Shown in pieces: positions 31,436 to 40,532 of a DNA stretch of 64,000 nt. Location: contig JALHOD010000018.1 in NCBI GenBank assembly GCA_022843165.1, positions 1 to 64,000 on the forward strand, given 5' to 3'. The notes under the pieces are model-generated. The model worked only from the letters and a program-made list of their open reading frames with translations, ran no database searches and was not told the origin of the DNA. The translations under genes were made by a program, and so were the position numbers. This DNA is from Pseudorhodoplanes sp. GTDB lineage: Bacteria; Pseudomonadota; Alphaproteobacteria; Rhizobiales; Xanthobacteraceae. Within the stretch, counting starts at the first letter, position 1. Every line of letters begins with the position of its first letter.

Positions 31436-32281
31436 ATGTTTTTTGTCGCTTCCAAGATTTTCGGCTTCCTGACGCTGCCGTCGAATTTGTTGTTCACGCT
31501 GGCGCTGGTCGGCATCCTGCTGATGGCGACGCGCTATGCGAGGCTCGGCCGCGTCCTGCTGATCGGGGCGGTGCTGCTGCTCACCGCTTTCGGCCTGGGA
31601 CCGGTCGGCAACTGGCTGATCTATCCGCTCGAACAGCGTTTTCCGAAATGGGACCATTCGCGCGGCGCGCCGGACGGCATCATAATTCTCGGCGGCACTG
31701 TCGGGCCTGAAAATTCCGCCGCGCGCGGCGAGCCGGCGCTGAATGAATCCGCGGAGCGTCTGACGGCGGTGGCCGATCTCGCGCGCCGCTACCCGAAAGT
31801 GCCGGTGGTGTTCACCGGCGGCAATGCCAGCCTGCTGCAGATCGGACACACCGAAGCGCAGTTCGTGCGCGGGTTGCTGGAAAGTTTTGGCATCGCGCCC
31901 GAGCGCATCAGGCTGGAAGACCGTTCCCGCACCACAGCGGAGAATGCGATCCTGACCATGGCGCTGGTGAATCCGAAGCCGGGCGAACGCTGGCTGCTGG
32001 TGACGTCGGCCCATCACATGCCGCGCTCGGTCGGCGTCTTCCGCGCCGCGAATTTTCCGGTCGAGCCCTATCCCGTCGACTGGCGCACGGCGGGACCCGA
32101 CGATCTCTATGCGCTGTTCTCGACCTTCCCGAGCGGACTCGGCCGCGCCGATGCGGCGATGCATGAATGGGCCGGGCTCCTGGCTTACTGGCTGACCGGA
32201 CGGACGGCGGAACTCTTTCCCGGTCCGCGCGCGACGAGCGGCTGCGACACCACAAAATCCACAGACAATTGCCGGCCTTGA
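31436..32281 (+). CDS. YdcF/ElyC-family (DUF218) protein
   Basis: GIIILGGTVGP...VPVVFTGGNASL...LEDRSRTTAENAIL...LLVTSAHHMPRSVGVF. Confidence 0.88.
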   Translation: MFFVASKIFGFLTLPSNLLFTLALVGILLMATRYARLGRVLLIGAVLLLTAFGLGPVGNWLIYPLEQRFPKWDHSRGAPDGIIILGGTVGPENSAARGEPALNESAERLTAVADLARRYPKVPVVFTGGNASLLQIGHTEAQFVRGLLESFGIAPERIRLEDRSRTTAENAILTMALVNPKPGERWLLVTSAHHMPRSVGVFRAANFPVEPYPVDWRTAGPDDLYALFSTFPSGLGRADAAMHEWAGLLAYWLTGRTAELFPGPRATSGCDTTKSTDNCRP

Positions 32282-32360
32282 AACGGCCCGCCGGGGCGCG
32301 GCGCTTACAGAAAAACAATCTGTTGGTGGCAGGATCGACGGGCAAAGAAGGGGCCCGTCC

Positions 32361-32534
32361 ATGTCGTCCGACGTTCAGTCGCATTTGAAATCGCATCTGC
32401 CGGCGCGAGTCGCCGAGATCCAGCCCGACCAGACTACGGCCTTCGACCAGCTGGAGAGCGTTCTGCTGGTGCTGGCCAGCGGCCTGGCCGCCGTTTTGAT
32501 TTCAACCCTCTGGGTGACCCTGTCATTAGGCTAA
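32361..32534 (+). CDS. Small (57 aa) single-TM protein, absent from the ORF track
   Basis: MSSDVQSHLKSHLPARVAEIQPDQTTAFDQLESVLLVLASGLAAVLISTLWVTLSLG read directly. Confidence 0.5.
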   Translation: MSSDVQSHLKSHLPARVAEIQPDQTTAFDQLESVLLVLASGLAAVLISTLWVTLSLG

Positions 32535-32698
32535 TCGCTTGAATTGGTTGATAGTTTGCGTGTCAGCCGAATAAGACTTTCGTATTAGTTCAAAAGTTGT
32601 ATACTGATAACAGGCCGTGCCGCGGGAGCTTCCGGGCGCGTCGTCACAGGAAGCCAGCCCGGTGGCCCGACCGACAGGAAAGGCAACAGGAGGCTTTC

Positions 32699-32815
32699 AT
32701 GGCCACCACTCCCGACACCAATCAGGCGCCTCACGAGAGCATGACGTCCACGCTGGTCTGGACCGGCGCGGCGCTGATCGTGGTCGCCGTCTTGGCGATC
32801 TTCTACATCCAGTAG
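32699..32815 (+). CDS. Small (38 aa) single-TM protein
   Basis: Strong SD (AGGAGG) before ATG; MATTPDTNQAPHESMTSTLVWTGAALIVVAVLAIFYIQ. Confidence 0.6.
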   Translation: MATTPDTNQAPHESMTSTLVWTGAALIVVAVLAIFYIQ

Positions 32816-32875
32816 CGTTGGCGTGTGTGTTGCGGACAGCCGGACGGCGGGCGATGTCCCGCCGTCCTGGCAGGA

Positions 32876-33559
32876 TTATTTTGCCAGCATCGCCCTGCGC
32901 GCGTCAGAGGTGAACTGCCGCTGCCACATCACCATCACCACGGCGGCGGTGGTCGCCATCAGCAGCCACGGGCTGACGAACCAGCCGAGGTAACCGAGCG
33001 CGAAGAAGAACGCGCGCTGCCCGCGGTTGAAATGGCGGCCTGCGGATTCGCATAATTTTCCGGTGCGCGCGGCATGGATTTTGGCATGCGCCGATTTCTT
33101 CTGCGTGTGGGGCGGCATCGCGCCGATCATGATCGCCACGTAATTGTAGAGCCGGTAGCACCAGGCGAATTTGTAGAAGGCGTAGATGAAGATCACGACC
33201 AGCCCCATGGTCTTGACCTCCCATTCAATGCGCGACGACGGCACGCCGAATGGCAGCGACGCCACCACGGTCAGGAGATCGTCGGTCGAGCGCAGCAGCG
33301 TGAGCGCACCGCCGATCGCCAGCAGCGAGGTGGAGGCGAAGAAGGCGGTGCCGTTCTGCAGCGAGGCCATGATCTGGCCGTCCAGCATCCGCATGTCGCG
33401 CTCGAGCATGCGCTGCATCCACTCGTCGCGATAGACGTCCATCTTGGCGTTGAGACCGTTTTGGCCATGCGGAGTCCATTCCAGCAGGATGGCATAGACG
33501 ATCCAGGCGCCGGCAAAGAGCGCGAGCGCGGCGAGATCGAGCGGTGAGAACAGGGTCAT
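32876..33559 (-). CDS. DUF599-family membrane protein
   Basis: MTLFSPLDLAALALFAGAWIVYAILLEW...NGTAFFASTSLLAIGGALTLL...YKFAWCYRLYNYVAIMIGAMP. Confidence 0.88.
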   Translation of the reverse strand: MTLFSPLDLAALALFAGAWIVYAILLEWTPHGQNGLNAKMDVYRDEWMQRMLERDMRMLDGQIMASLQNGTAFFASTSLLAIGGALTLLRSTDDLLTVVASLPFGVPSSRIEWEVKTMGLVVIFIYAFYKFAWCYRLYNYVAIMIGAMPPHTQKKSAHAKIHAARTGKLCESAGRHFNRGQRAFFFALGYLGWFVSPWLLMATTAAVVMVMWQRQFTSDARRAMLAK

Positions 33560-33670
33560 GGATCGGCCTCGATTCGCGGCATGGTGCCATTGCGGGCATG
33601 ACCCGACAACGGGGCCTTGACCTCTCGGCCTGCTCTGCAACCATGGCGCCCCGGAACGAGGAACAACGGA

Positions 33671-34084
33671 ATGCCGCAACAGATCACCACCAGCGTGCGC
33701 GCCCTGGTCGAAGAAGCCGAGCGAAACATCGAGACCCTGGCGGCGGACGCCGCCATCGACCTGCATGGCGATGCCGGCGTGGTGCTGGTCGATATCCGCG
33801 ATATCCGCGAATTGCAGCGCGACGGCCGGGTGCCGGGAGCCTTTCATTGCCCGCGCGGGATGCTGGAATTCTGGGTCGATCCGGAAAGCCCTTATCACAA
33901 GCCGGTTTTCGCGCAGGACAAACGCTTCGTGTTCTTCTGTGCCGGCGGATTGCGCTCGGCGCTGGCGGCCGACACCGCGCACCGCATGGGCCTGAAGCCG
34001 GTGGCGCATGTCAAAGGCGGCTTCGGGGCGTGGAAGGCGGCCGGTGGTCCGGTCGAGGCGCCGGAGCCGAAACCGTCCAGGTGA
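33671..34084 (+). CDS. Rhodanese-domain protein
   Basis: VVLVDIRDIRELQRDGRVPGAFHCPRGMLEFWVD...FVFFCAGGLRSALAA. Confidence 0.92.
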   Translation: MPQQITTSVRALVEEAERNIETLAADAAIDLHGDAGVVLVDIRDIRELQRDGRVPGAFHCPRGMLEFWVDPESPYHKPVFAQDKRFVFFCAGGLRSALAADTAHRMGLKPVAHVKGGFGAWKAAGGPVEAPEPKPSR

Positions 34085-34175
34085 TCATTGCATCGTCTGA
34101 TCCGGCCAATCAGCAGAATTGGCTTGTGGCCGCGCCGCCGCGCCCCGATGATCGGTTCGGGTGATGGAGAGATCG

Positions 34176-34829
34176 ATGACGCTCAAGCTCATTCTCGGCA
34201 ACAAGAATTACTCGTCGTGGTCGCTGCGGCCGTGGATCGCCATGCGCCATGCCGGCATTCCCTTTGAGGAGGAAGTCATCCCGCTTTACGAGCCGGGCAG
34301 CCGCGAACGCATTCTGCGTTATTCTCCCGCCGGCAAGGTGCCAATCCTGCTCGACGGCGAGATGACGATCTGGGAATCGCTTGCCATCCTCGAACATGTC
34401 GCCGAAAAATTTCCCAAAACGCAACTCTGGCCGGCCGACGAGAAGATCCGCGCCTATGGCCGTGCGATCTCAGCGGAGATGCATGCCGGCTTCGGCGCGC
34501 TGCGGCGGCATTGCCCGATGAACATGCGCCGGATCAACAAGCGGCGCGAACTGACGCGGGAGGTGGCCGACGACGTGCGCCGTATCGAGATGATCTGGAC
34601 CGAGAGCCGGGACCTGTTCGGGCAGGACGGACCTTTCCTGCTCGGGTCCTTCTCCATCGCCGACGCCATGTACGCGCCCGTGGTGTCGCGCTTCTTCAGC
34701 TATGCCATCGGCGTGGGCGCGGCGGCGGAGGCCTATATGGCGACGATGATGAAGCTTCCGGCCTGGCAGGAATGGGAAGCGGCGGGCCGGGTCGAGCCCT
34801 GGGTGATGCAGAACAACGAGCTCGATTGA
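34176..34829 (+). CDS. Glutathione S-transferase family protein
   Basis: LILGNKNYSSWSLRPWIAMRHAGIPFEEE...GKVPILLDGEMTIWESLAILEHVAE. Confidence 0.93.
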   Translation: MTLKLILGNKNYSSWSLRPWIAMRHAGIPFEEEVIPLYEPGSRERILRYSPAGKVPILLDGEMTIWESLAILEHVAEKFPKTQLWPADEKIRAYGRAISAEMHAGFGALRRHCPMNMRRINKRRELTREVADDVRRIEMIWTESRDLFGQDGPFLLGSFSIADAMYAPVVSRFFSYAIGVGAAAEAYMATMMKLPAWQEWEAAGRVEPWVMQNNELD

Positions 34830-34845
34830 TCCCAAAAACAGAAAA

Positions 34846-34863
34846 CCCGGCGTTGCAGCCGGG
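34846..34863 (-). terminator. Rho-independent terminator reading on the minus strand
   Basis: Minus-strand CCCGGC-TGCAAC-GCCGGG followed by TTTTCTGTTTTT. Confidence 0.65.
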
Positions 34864-35002
34864 CTTCCCACTCACGCGCAGGCCCGGGAGTACATCCGTC
34901 CTCGGTCGCGCCTGAGTAATCTCTCGAACCTATGTAATAACCATATGACAATTCGCAAGGGGGCCGAAAAGTTTCGTCTTTATTGCGGTTTTCCGGCCGG
35001 CC

Positions 35003-35028
35003 GGCGCAAGGGAAATCGCCCTTGCGCC
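35003..35028. repeat. Perfect 10-bp-stem hairpin 3' of the DUF1236 gene
   Basis: GGCGCAAGGG-AAATCG-CCCTTGCGCC. Confidence 0.7.
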
Positions 35029-35047
35029 GTCGGTCTGGTGTCTGTCG

Positions 35048-35716
35048 TCAGGCGTCGATCACGGCCACGATCCGGTAGGAACCCGGCTCGATGATGATGA
35101 TCTCATCGGCCACCAGCACGAAGCGGTAGCCGCGCCAGGCCGGATACACCTCGACGATGGTCGCGGGCAGCGGATGCAGCTCGATTGTGCGCGGCACCAC
35201 GGTGCCGACCGAGATGTTGAAGTTGACGTTGGTCACCGGCCGTACATTGGTCTGCTTGATCGTGGTCTTGATCTTGGTACGCTGCTCGGTGGTGAGGTTG
35301 GCCGATGTGGCGGCCGCACCCTGACCGGTGGTCGCGTCGTTGCTCTCGGCCTTGCCGGATGCGGACGATTTGGTGTCGGTCTTGGTCTCGGTCTTGCCGG
35401 ATGCCGACGACTTGTTGTCGACCGCCGGCTTGTCGCTGGCCTTGGTGTCGCCGGCCTTCATGCCGTTGCTCTTCTGGCCGTCGCGTGCAGCCGGCGCCTG
35501 TGCGCCCTGCGGACGCTCCTGCTCCATGCGCGCGGGCGCGCCCTGTCCCGTGGTTTCGGACTTGGGAGCAGGTGCGATCTTTTCCGCCGGAGCGGACTGG
35601 ATCGCAGACGGCGCCGGCTGCGCGGCGCCTTCATTCTTCATGCCCTGTGCGAGTGCGAGATTGCCGCCGGCGATCAATGCGATCGCGGAAGCCGATACAA
35701 GAAATGTTGTCCTCAT
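35048..35716 (-). CDS. DUF1236-domain exported protein with low-complexity middle
   Basis: Signal peptide MRTTFLVSASAIALIAGGNLALAQ; internal repeat KSSASGKTETKTDTKSSASGKAES; C-terminal VVPRTIELHPLPATIVEVYPAWRGYRFVLVADEIIIIEPGSYRIVAVI. Confidence 0.85.
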   Translation of the reverse strand: MRTTFLVSASAIALIAGGNLALAQGMKNEGAAQPAPSAIQSAPAEKIAPAPKSETTGQGAPARMEQERPQGAQAPAARDGQKSNGMKAGDTKASDKPAVDNKSSASGKTETKTDTKSSASGKAESNDATTGQGAAATSANLTTEQRTKIKTTIKQTNVRPVTNVNFNISVGTVVPRTIELHPLPATIVEVYPAWRGYRFVLVADEIIIIEPGSYRIVAVIDA

Positions 35717-35775
35717 GGCAAAGTTCCTCTCTGTCCCCGTTGGCTCGTGCACCGATCGCTATCGGTTGCGACGGC

Positions 35776-35800
35776 AACGCGTCCGGCAGGGAACGGTTCC
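35776..35800 (-). promoter_or_regulatory. Putative sigma-EcfG-type promoter for the DUF1236 gene
   Basis: Minus-strand GGAAC-N16-CGTT, -10 about 60 nt from the ATG at 35716. Confidence 0.65.
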
Positions 35801-35814
35801 GGCGATACGGCGTT
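35790..35814 (+). promoter_or_regulatory. Putative divergent sigma-EcfG-type promoter (plus strand)
   Basis: GGAAC-N16-CGTT, sharing the palindrome GGAACGGTTCC with the minus-strand promoter. Confidence 0.45.
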
Positions 35815-35929
35815 TATGCGATTAACGCACGGTCATCGACGCGGCGAAGATGCGGCAGCGTCAATGGTTTCAACGTGGTGCAGTCGTCGTGCCGTACATG
35901 TCGGTTCCACCAGGGGAACCGAAGCAGTT

Positions 35930-36343
35930 TCACCACGGTTTTTCGACGTTCGTCACATGATCTCGGTCGGGCGCGGTCAGGCAGAGCGCGACGCAGTGAA
36001 ACGGAAGATCGGGATGCGGATTGTGGCCGCGATGAATCTTGCCGATCGGCTCGGAATAGACGTCGCCGGCTTTCGCCTTGACCAGTATCCCCTCCTGGAA
36101 ATGCGCTTCGAAAATGCCCTGCAGCGCGACGAAGAAGGTCGCGCCATTGTGGCAATGATAATTGGTGAAGCCGCCCGGCAGGATCTCCGCATTGTAGACC
36201 TGCACCTGGACCTTGGGATCGCGCGGCAGGGACTCATACAGCGTCTCCAGCAGCACGTTGCGGAAGAATTCGCGCCCCGGCGGCACGACGCCGCCCAGCT
36301 CGAGTTTCAGTGCCTTGTAGTCGTTGATCGAAATGGCGGTCAT
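35930..36343 (-). CDS. Cupin-domain protein
   Basis: EILPGGFTNYHCHNGATFFVALQGIFEAHF...KAGDVYSEPIGKIHRGHN. Confidence 0.88.
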   Translation of the reverse strand: MTAISINDYKALKLELGGVVPPGREFFRNVLLETLYESLPRDPKVQVQVYNAEILPGGFTNYHCHNGATFFVALQGIFEAHFQEGILVKAKAGDVYSEPIGKIHRGHNPHPDLPFHCVALCLTAPDRDHVTNVEKPW

Positions 36344-36426
36344 GGTCCAGTCCCCTGATTGCGACGCGAAACTAGCCGACCGGGGCCGGACCGTCATGTC
36401 CGAAGCGAGATCGGGGCAAAGAAAAA

Positions 36427-36446
36427 GGGCGGCCTTCCGGCCGCCC
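36427..36446 (-). terminator. Rho-independent terminator
   Basis: GGGCGGCC-TTCC-GGCCGCCC with minus-strand U-tract, just downstream of the stop at 36470. Confidence 0.85.
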
Positions 36447-36469
36447 TCTCAAGTCGCTCTTGCGTTCGT

Positions 36470-36784
36470 CTACTGGACGTTCTTGGAATTGTTCGACGGC
36501 GTGGTGGGATCGTTGCGCTGCGGCCCCTTGGTCGCAGGTGTCTCGCCGCTCGGGCTCATCCGGTCGCCAGATGCGGCGCCCGTGGTGCCGCGCTGATCCG
36601 GCGCCGTCCGCGGATCCTGCGCCGTCGCCGGCTTGTTCGGATCGTTGTTGCTCGAGGACGAGGACCCTGGCGCCACCGAGACGCCCGGCTGGCCCGGGGT
36701 CGGGGTGGACGAGGTCTGCGCCGAGGCGATGGCGGTGGTGGCGAGCAGCGCGGCAGCCGCGCTTGTCATGAGAATCCTGTGCAT
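36470..36784 (-). CDS. Short exported low-complexity (Ser/Pro/Thr/Asn) protein
   Basis: MHRILMTSAAAALLATTAIASAQ signal peptide, then a disordered SSTPTPGQPGVSVAPGSSSSSNND tail. Confidence 0.75.
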   Translation of the reverse strand: MHRILMTSAAAALLATTAIASAQTSSTPTPGQPGVSVAPGSSSSSNNDPNKPATAQDPRTAPDQRGTTGAASGDRMSPSGETPATKGPQRNDPTTPSNNSKNVQ

Positions 36785-36830
36785 GATGTCTCCCTTGAGA
36801 TGTGATGTTGAAATCCCCGCTCGCATCGAC

Positions 36831-36855
36831 AACGTGGGGTGCCGCGGATCGTTCC
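36831..36855 (-). promoter_or_regulatory. Putative sigma-EcfG-type promoter
   Basis: Minus-strand GGAAC-N16-CGTT, -10 about 46 nt from the ATG at 36784. Confidence 0.65.
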
Positions 36856-36913
36856 GGACTGCGTCTCACAGCCCCGTGAAAGTGCGTTTTCTTTCAGCGC
36901 GCGGCGCGTCATA

Positions 36914-36926
36914 GTTCCACTGGAAC
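36914..36926. promoter_or_regulatory. Perfect short inverted repeat upstream of mccB
   Basis: GTTCCA-C-TGGAAC about 20 nt upstream of the TTG start. Confidence 0.35.
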
Positions 36927-36946
36927 CTGAGAATCGGGAGGTCCGC

Positions 36947-38554
36947 TTGGCGCGCCTGGAAACTGCCATTGATACGACGTCGCGTGACTATCGCGCCAAT
37001 GCCGCGCTGTGGAAGCAATTGTCCGACGAACTGAAAAGCTGTCGCGCCGCGGCGGCGCTCGGCGGCAGCGAGAAATCGCGCGAGCGTCATGTCGCGCGCG
37101 GAAAACTGCTGCCGCGCGACCGCGTCACGCAACTGCTCGATCCCGGCTCGCCGTTTCTGGAATTGTCACCGCTCGCGGCTTTTGGATTATACGAGGAAGC
37201 GATCCACGGCGCCGGCCTGATCGCCGGCATCGGCCGCATCGAGGGCCGCGAATGCATGATCGTGGCCAACGATTCCACCATCAAGGGCGGCACCTATTAT
37301 CCGATGACGGTGAAGAAGCATATTCGCGCGCAGGAGATCGCGCGCGAGAACAGGTTGCCCTGCGTGTATCTGGTCGATAGCGGCGGCGCCAACCTGCCGC
37401 ATCAGACCGAAGTGTTCCCCGACCGCGAGCATTTCGGCCGCATCTTCTACAATCAGGCCAACATGTCGGCGCAGGGCATCGCGCAGATCGCGGTTGTCAT
37501 GGGGTCCTGCACCGCCGGTGGCGCCTATGTGCCGGCGATGTCGGACGAGAGCATCATTGTGAAGAACCAGGGCACTGTCTTTCTCGGCGGCCCGCCGCTG
37601 GTGAAGGCGGCGACCGGGGAGGTGGTGTCGGCGGAGGATCTCGGCGGCGGCGACCTGCATGCCCGCAAGTCCGGCGTGGTCGATCACCTGGCGAACGATG
37701 ACGCGCACGCGCTGGCGCTGGCGCGCCGCATCGTCGGCAATCTCAACACCAGGAAGCCGAACGAACTGGCGATCATCCCCTCGCGCGATCCGCTCTACGA
37801 TGCTGCCGATCTGGAAGGGCTGGTGCCGGTCGACCTAAAAAAACAATACGACGTGCGCGAGGTGATCGCGCGGCTGGTGGATGGTTCCGAATTCGACGAG
37901 TTCAAGAAGCTCTATGGCACGACGCTGGTGACCGGTTTTGCGCATCTTTACGGCATGCCCGTCGGTATCATCGGCAACCAGGGCATTCTCTATTCCGAGA
38001 GCGCGCTCAAGGCCGCGCATTTCATCGAACTCTGCTGCCAGCGCCGGATTCCGCTGCTGTTCCTGCAGAACATTGTCGGCTTCATGGTCGGCCGCGATTA
38101 CGAGGCCGGCGGGATAGCTAAGGACGGCGCCAAGATGGTGACGGCCGTCGCCACCGCGAAAGTGCCAAAAATCACGCTGATGATCGGCGGCTCCTACGGC
38201 GCGGGCAATTACGGCATGTGCGGGCGCGCTTACTCGCCGCGTTTTCTGTTCACCTGGCCGAACGCGCGCATCTCGGTGATGGGCGGCGAGCAGGCGGCCT
38301 CGGTGCTGGCGACGGTGCGGCGCGACAATCTCGAGGCGGCGGGCCGCACCTGGTCGGAAGTGGAGGAGGAGGAATTCAAGGCCCCGATCCGCGACCAGTA
38401 CGAGCGCGAGGGCAATCCCTATTACGCCGCCGCGCGGTTGTGGGATGACGGGATCATCCTGCCATCGGAGACCCGGCGGGTTCTGGGCCTGGCATTTTCC
38501 GCGACGCTGAACGCGCCGTTGGAGGAGACGAAATTCGGCGTGTTCAGGATGTGA
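36947..38554 (+). CDS. mccB: Methylcrotonoyl-CoA carboxylase carboxyltransferase (beta) subunit
   Basis: [95 protein letters not shown] start after GGGAGG. Confidence 0.93.
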   Translation: MARLETAIDTTSRDYRANAALWKQLSDELKSCRAAAALGGSEKSRERHVARGKLLPRDRVTQLLDPGSPFLELSPLAAFGLYEEAIHGAGLIAGIGRIEGRECMIVANDSTIKGGTYYPMTVKKHIRAQEIARENRLPCVYLVDSGGANLPHQTEVFPDREHFGRIFYNQANMSAQGIAQIAVVMGSCTAGGAYVPAMSDESIIVKNQGTVFLGGPPLVKAATGEVVSAEDLGGGDLHARKSGVVDHLANDDAHALALARRIVGNLNTRKPNELAIIPSRDPLYDAADLEGLVPVDLKKQYDVREVIARLVDGSEFDEFKKLYGTTLVTGFAHLYGMPVGIIGNQGILYSESALKAAHFIELCCQRRIPLLFLQNIVGFMVGRDYEAGGIAKDGAKMVTAVATAKVPKITLMIGGSYGAGNYGMCGRAYSPRFLFTWPNARISVMGGEQAASVLATVRRDNLEAAGRTWSEVEEEEFKAPIRDQYEREGNPYYAAARLWDDGIILPSETRRVLGLAFSATLNAPLEETKFGVFRM

Positions 38555-38563
38555 GGATTTCCT

Positions 38564-38876
38564 ATGCAAGTGTCAGATTGGTTGCCTTATGTCACCACTA
38601 TATCCGTGGTTGCTTCAGGCTTGTTTGCAATTATCAAATGGGCCGACCAAAGAAACCGCGAGCTGATAGAACGGCGATTTGAACAGTATTGGAAGCTCAT
38701 TGAGTTCAGCAACGAAAGTGTATTTCTGGGCACTGCTTTTGTTGAAACGTTTCCCGGAGTACCGCAGTGAAACAATTGAGTTTTTGAACGATTCACGAAA
38801 GTTGGGTGAGCTCTGGTTCCAACAAAATTCAAAGCAGATAGATGAGGTGCTAAATTTTCTTTCGAAAACGAAATAA
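38564..38876 (+). pseudogene. Small AT-rich membrane-anchored protein gene split by an apparent frameshift
   Basis: Frame A MQVSDWLPYVTTISVVASGLFAIIKWADQRNRELIERRFEQYWKLIEF... continues in another frame as ...ALLLLKRFPEYRSETIEFLNDSRKLGELWFQQNSKQIDEVLNFLSKTK. Confidence 0.6.
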
Positions 38877-38899
38877 TTTCATTTGGATGTGTTGATTGT

Positions 38900-39115
38900 T
38901 CACGCCGCGCTCTTGCGCTTTGGCTGAATCTTCCGCAATGCCGCCGCAGCCGCATCCTGCGCGTGTTCCAGATCGTATTGCGTCTGCAAGTTCATCCAGA
39001 ATTCCGCGCTGGTGGCGAAATAGCGCGCCAGCCGCAGAGCGGTGTCGGCGGTGACCGGCGTTTCCTCGCGCGCAAGGCGCTCGATGCGGGTGCGCGGCAC
39101 GCCGGCCGGCCGTGG
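38900..39115 (-). pseudogene. higA: HigA-family antitoxin lacking its N-terminal portion
   Basis: AGVPRTRIERLAREETPVTADTALRLARYFATSAEFWMNLQTQYDLEHA matches the HigA HTH C-terminal half; an in-frame TGA precedes it. Confidence 0.75.
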
Positions 39116-39204
39116 TCAACGGCGTGCGCGGTTATCGCTGCGGCAACGTCGTCTACCGGCGCACCGTGCAGGCCGGCCGCACGGTCTATGTCGTGGTGCC
39201 GTAA
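39112..39204 (+). pseudogene. Orphan 3' tail of an unrelated gene
   Basis: VVNGVRGYRCGNVVYRRTVQAGRTVYVVVP* with no start; abuts the truncated higA. Confidence 0.5.
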
Positions 39205-39284
39205 GCCGCGCCGTTTCACGCGCTCGTGAAAAGTGAGGTTTCAGGGTGTTAACCGGCACGTCCTAGCGTGCGCCGGGAGCCCGC

Positions 39285-39560
39285 ATGATCACTGTGGTTA
39301 ACGGATTCTTTTGCGAGAATGGCTGCGACGCCGCCAAGGCGAAGCGCGGCGTGGATCCGCATCCCAGGATCGATCCGGAAACCGGCCAGCCGGAAAAGAA
39401 AGGCGCGCTGCAAAAGTCGCGCGATCCGGAGGCCGTGACTTTTGGAGGCGCTCTCAGCGATCTCAATGCCACGCAGCGCGTGACCGGCGTGGTGGCGACC
39501 GACACGGAGCAGGCTGTCAGCGGGCGGCTGCGCGCCCCCGTCGTTGATCTGCTGGCCTAG
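39285..39560 (+). CDS. Hypothetical protein
   Basis: 91-aa ORF MITVVNGFFCENGCDAAKAKRGVDPHP...VTFGGALSDLNATQRV. Confidence 0.6.
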   Translation: MITVVNGFFCENGCDAAKAKRGVDPHPRIDPETGQPEKKGALQKSRDPEAVTFGGALSDLNATQRVTGVVATDTEQAVSGRLRAPVVDLLA

Positions 39561-39599
39561 TCGGCGGCCGCGATTGCCGGCTGGCTGCGCGTGCATCCG

Positions 39600-40400
39600 C
39601 TATTTCGTCGGCAAGCTACGCGTATAGGCGAGGATGTCGATCGCATCCTTGAATGGAAAGCCGCGCAGATTGATCATCGCCGCGCCTGGATGCCCGTTGC
39701 GGATCTTGTGCAGCACCTCATGCGGGAAGGTGTTGGCCTCGGTGCCGATATAGGCCGGCTCCTGCGCCGTGCCCCAATTGAGCAGGCGGCCGTCGAAGCC
39801 GTGGCAGGCGGCGCAAATGGTATGAAACAGGCCGGCGCCGCGGGTCCTGTCGCCTTTCACGTTGCCGGTTTTCAGATCGATGAAGCGGTCGGCATTGTCC
39901 TGGCCGCGGCTGACGAAAATCGCCAGGCGTCGCAATTCCTCGTCCTTGATCATCTCGGGTGTATAGCCATGCGGCGCGGCGCGCAGCAGCGACATGATGC
40001 GGGTGATATCGCGGCCTGCGGCCGTGCGGATGCCCTTGATGCCGGTAAAACGCTCGCCGCTGCCGTACAAGCCGTCCTTGCCGTTATAGTCCCAGCCGTG
40101 ACATTCGACGCAGCGCCACGTGTTCGCGCCCGCGCGCTGGCCGCTCTTGGGATAGGCGGGGTGGCTGCCATCCGGCTTTTTGCGGCCGAGTGCCTCCCAC
40201 CAATTGTCATAGATGCGCCCGCCGGCGGAACGCAGCCAGATTTCGGTCGGCTGGGGCGGTGCGCGATGGATGAAATCGTCCAGCGTACTGTGATCTGACG
40301 CCGGCGCGGTGTCCTTGCGCGCTTCCTGCGCATCCACGGCGGAGACCGCCGACAGGAGAAATACCGTGGCGAACAGTCGGACGAGTCGGTGGGGCGTCAT
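39600..40400 (-). CDS. Exported di-heme cytochrome c-type protein
   Basis: Signal peptide; CVECH and CAACH heme sites. Confidence 0.9.
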   Translation of the reverse strand: MTPHRLVRLFATVFLLSAVSAVDAQEARKDTAPASDHSTLDDFIHRAPPQPTEIWLRSAGGRIYDNWWEALGRKKPDGSHPAYPKSGQRAGANTWRCVECHGWDYNGKDGLYGSGERFTGIKGIRTAAGRDITRIMSLLRAAPHGYTPEMIKDEELRRLAIFVSRGQDNADRFIDLKTGNVKGDRTRGAGLFHTICAACHGFDGRLLNWGTAQEPAYIGTEANTFPHEVLHKIRNGHPGAAMINLRGFPFKDAIDILAYTRSLPTK

Positions 40401-40532
40401 GGCTGCGAAAACCTTACCTGGCTTTGACGTCGCTCTGGCGGGTACATACATATGCAATAATTTGAATGCGTTTGTCTATCCTTGGCCTATGTCATCCGCG
40501 CGCGACTGCATTGCGAAACACTCGGTGGATCA

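Noticed and set aside
34733-34951. 72-aa minus-strand ORF (MSYGYYIGSRDYSGATEDGC...)
   Set aside because: It runs through a strong intrinsic terminator and antisense into the GST gene; treated as a possible sRNA locus instead of a CDS
38900-39100. Functional HigBA toxin-antitoxin system
   Set aside because: Antitoxin lacks its N-terminal half and no HigB-like ORF is adjacent
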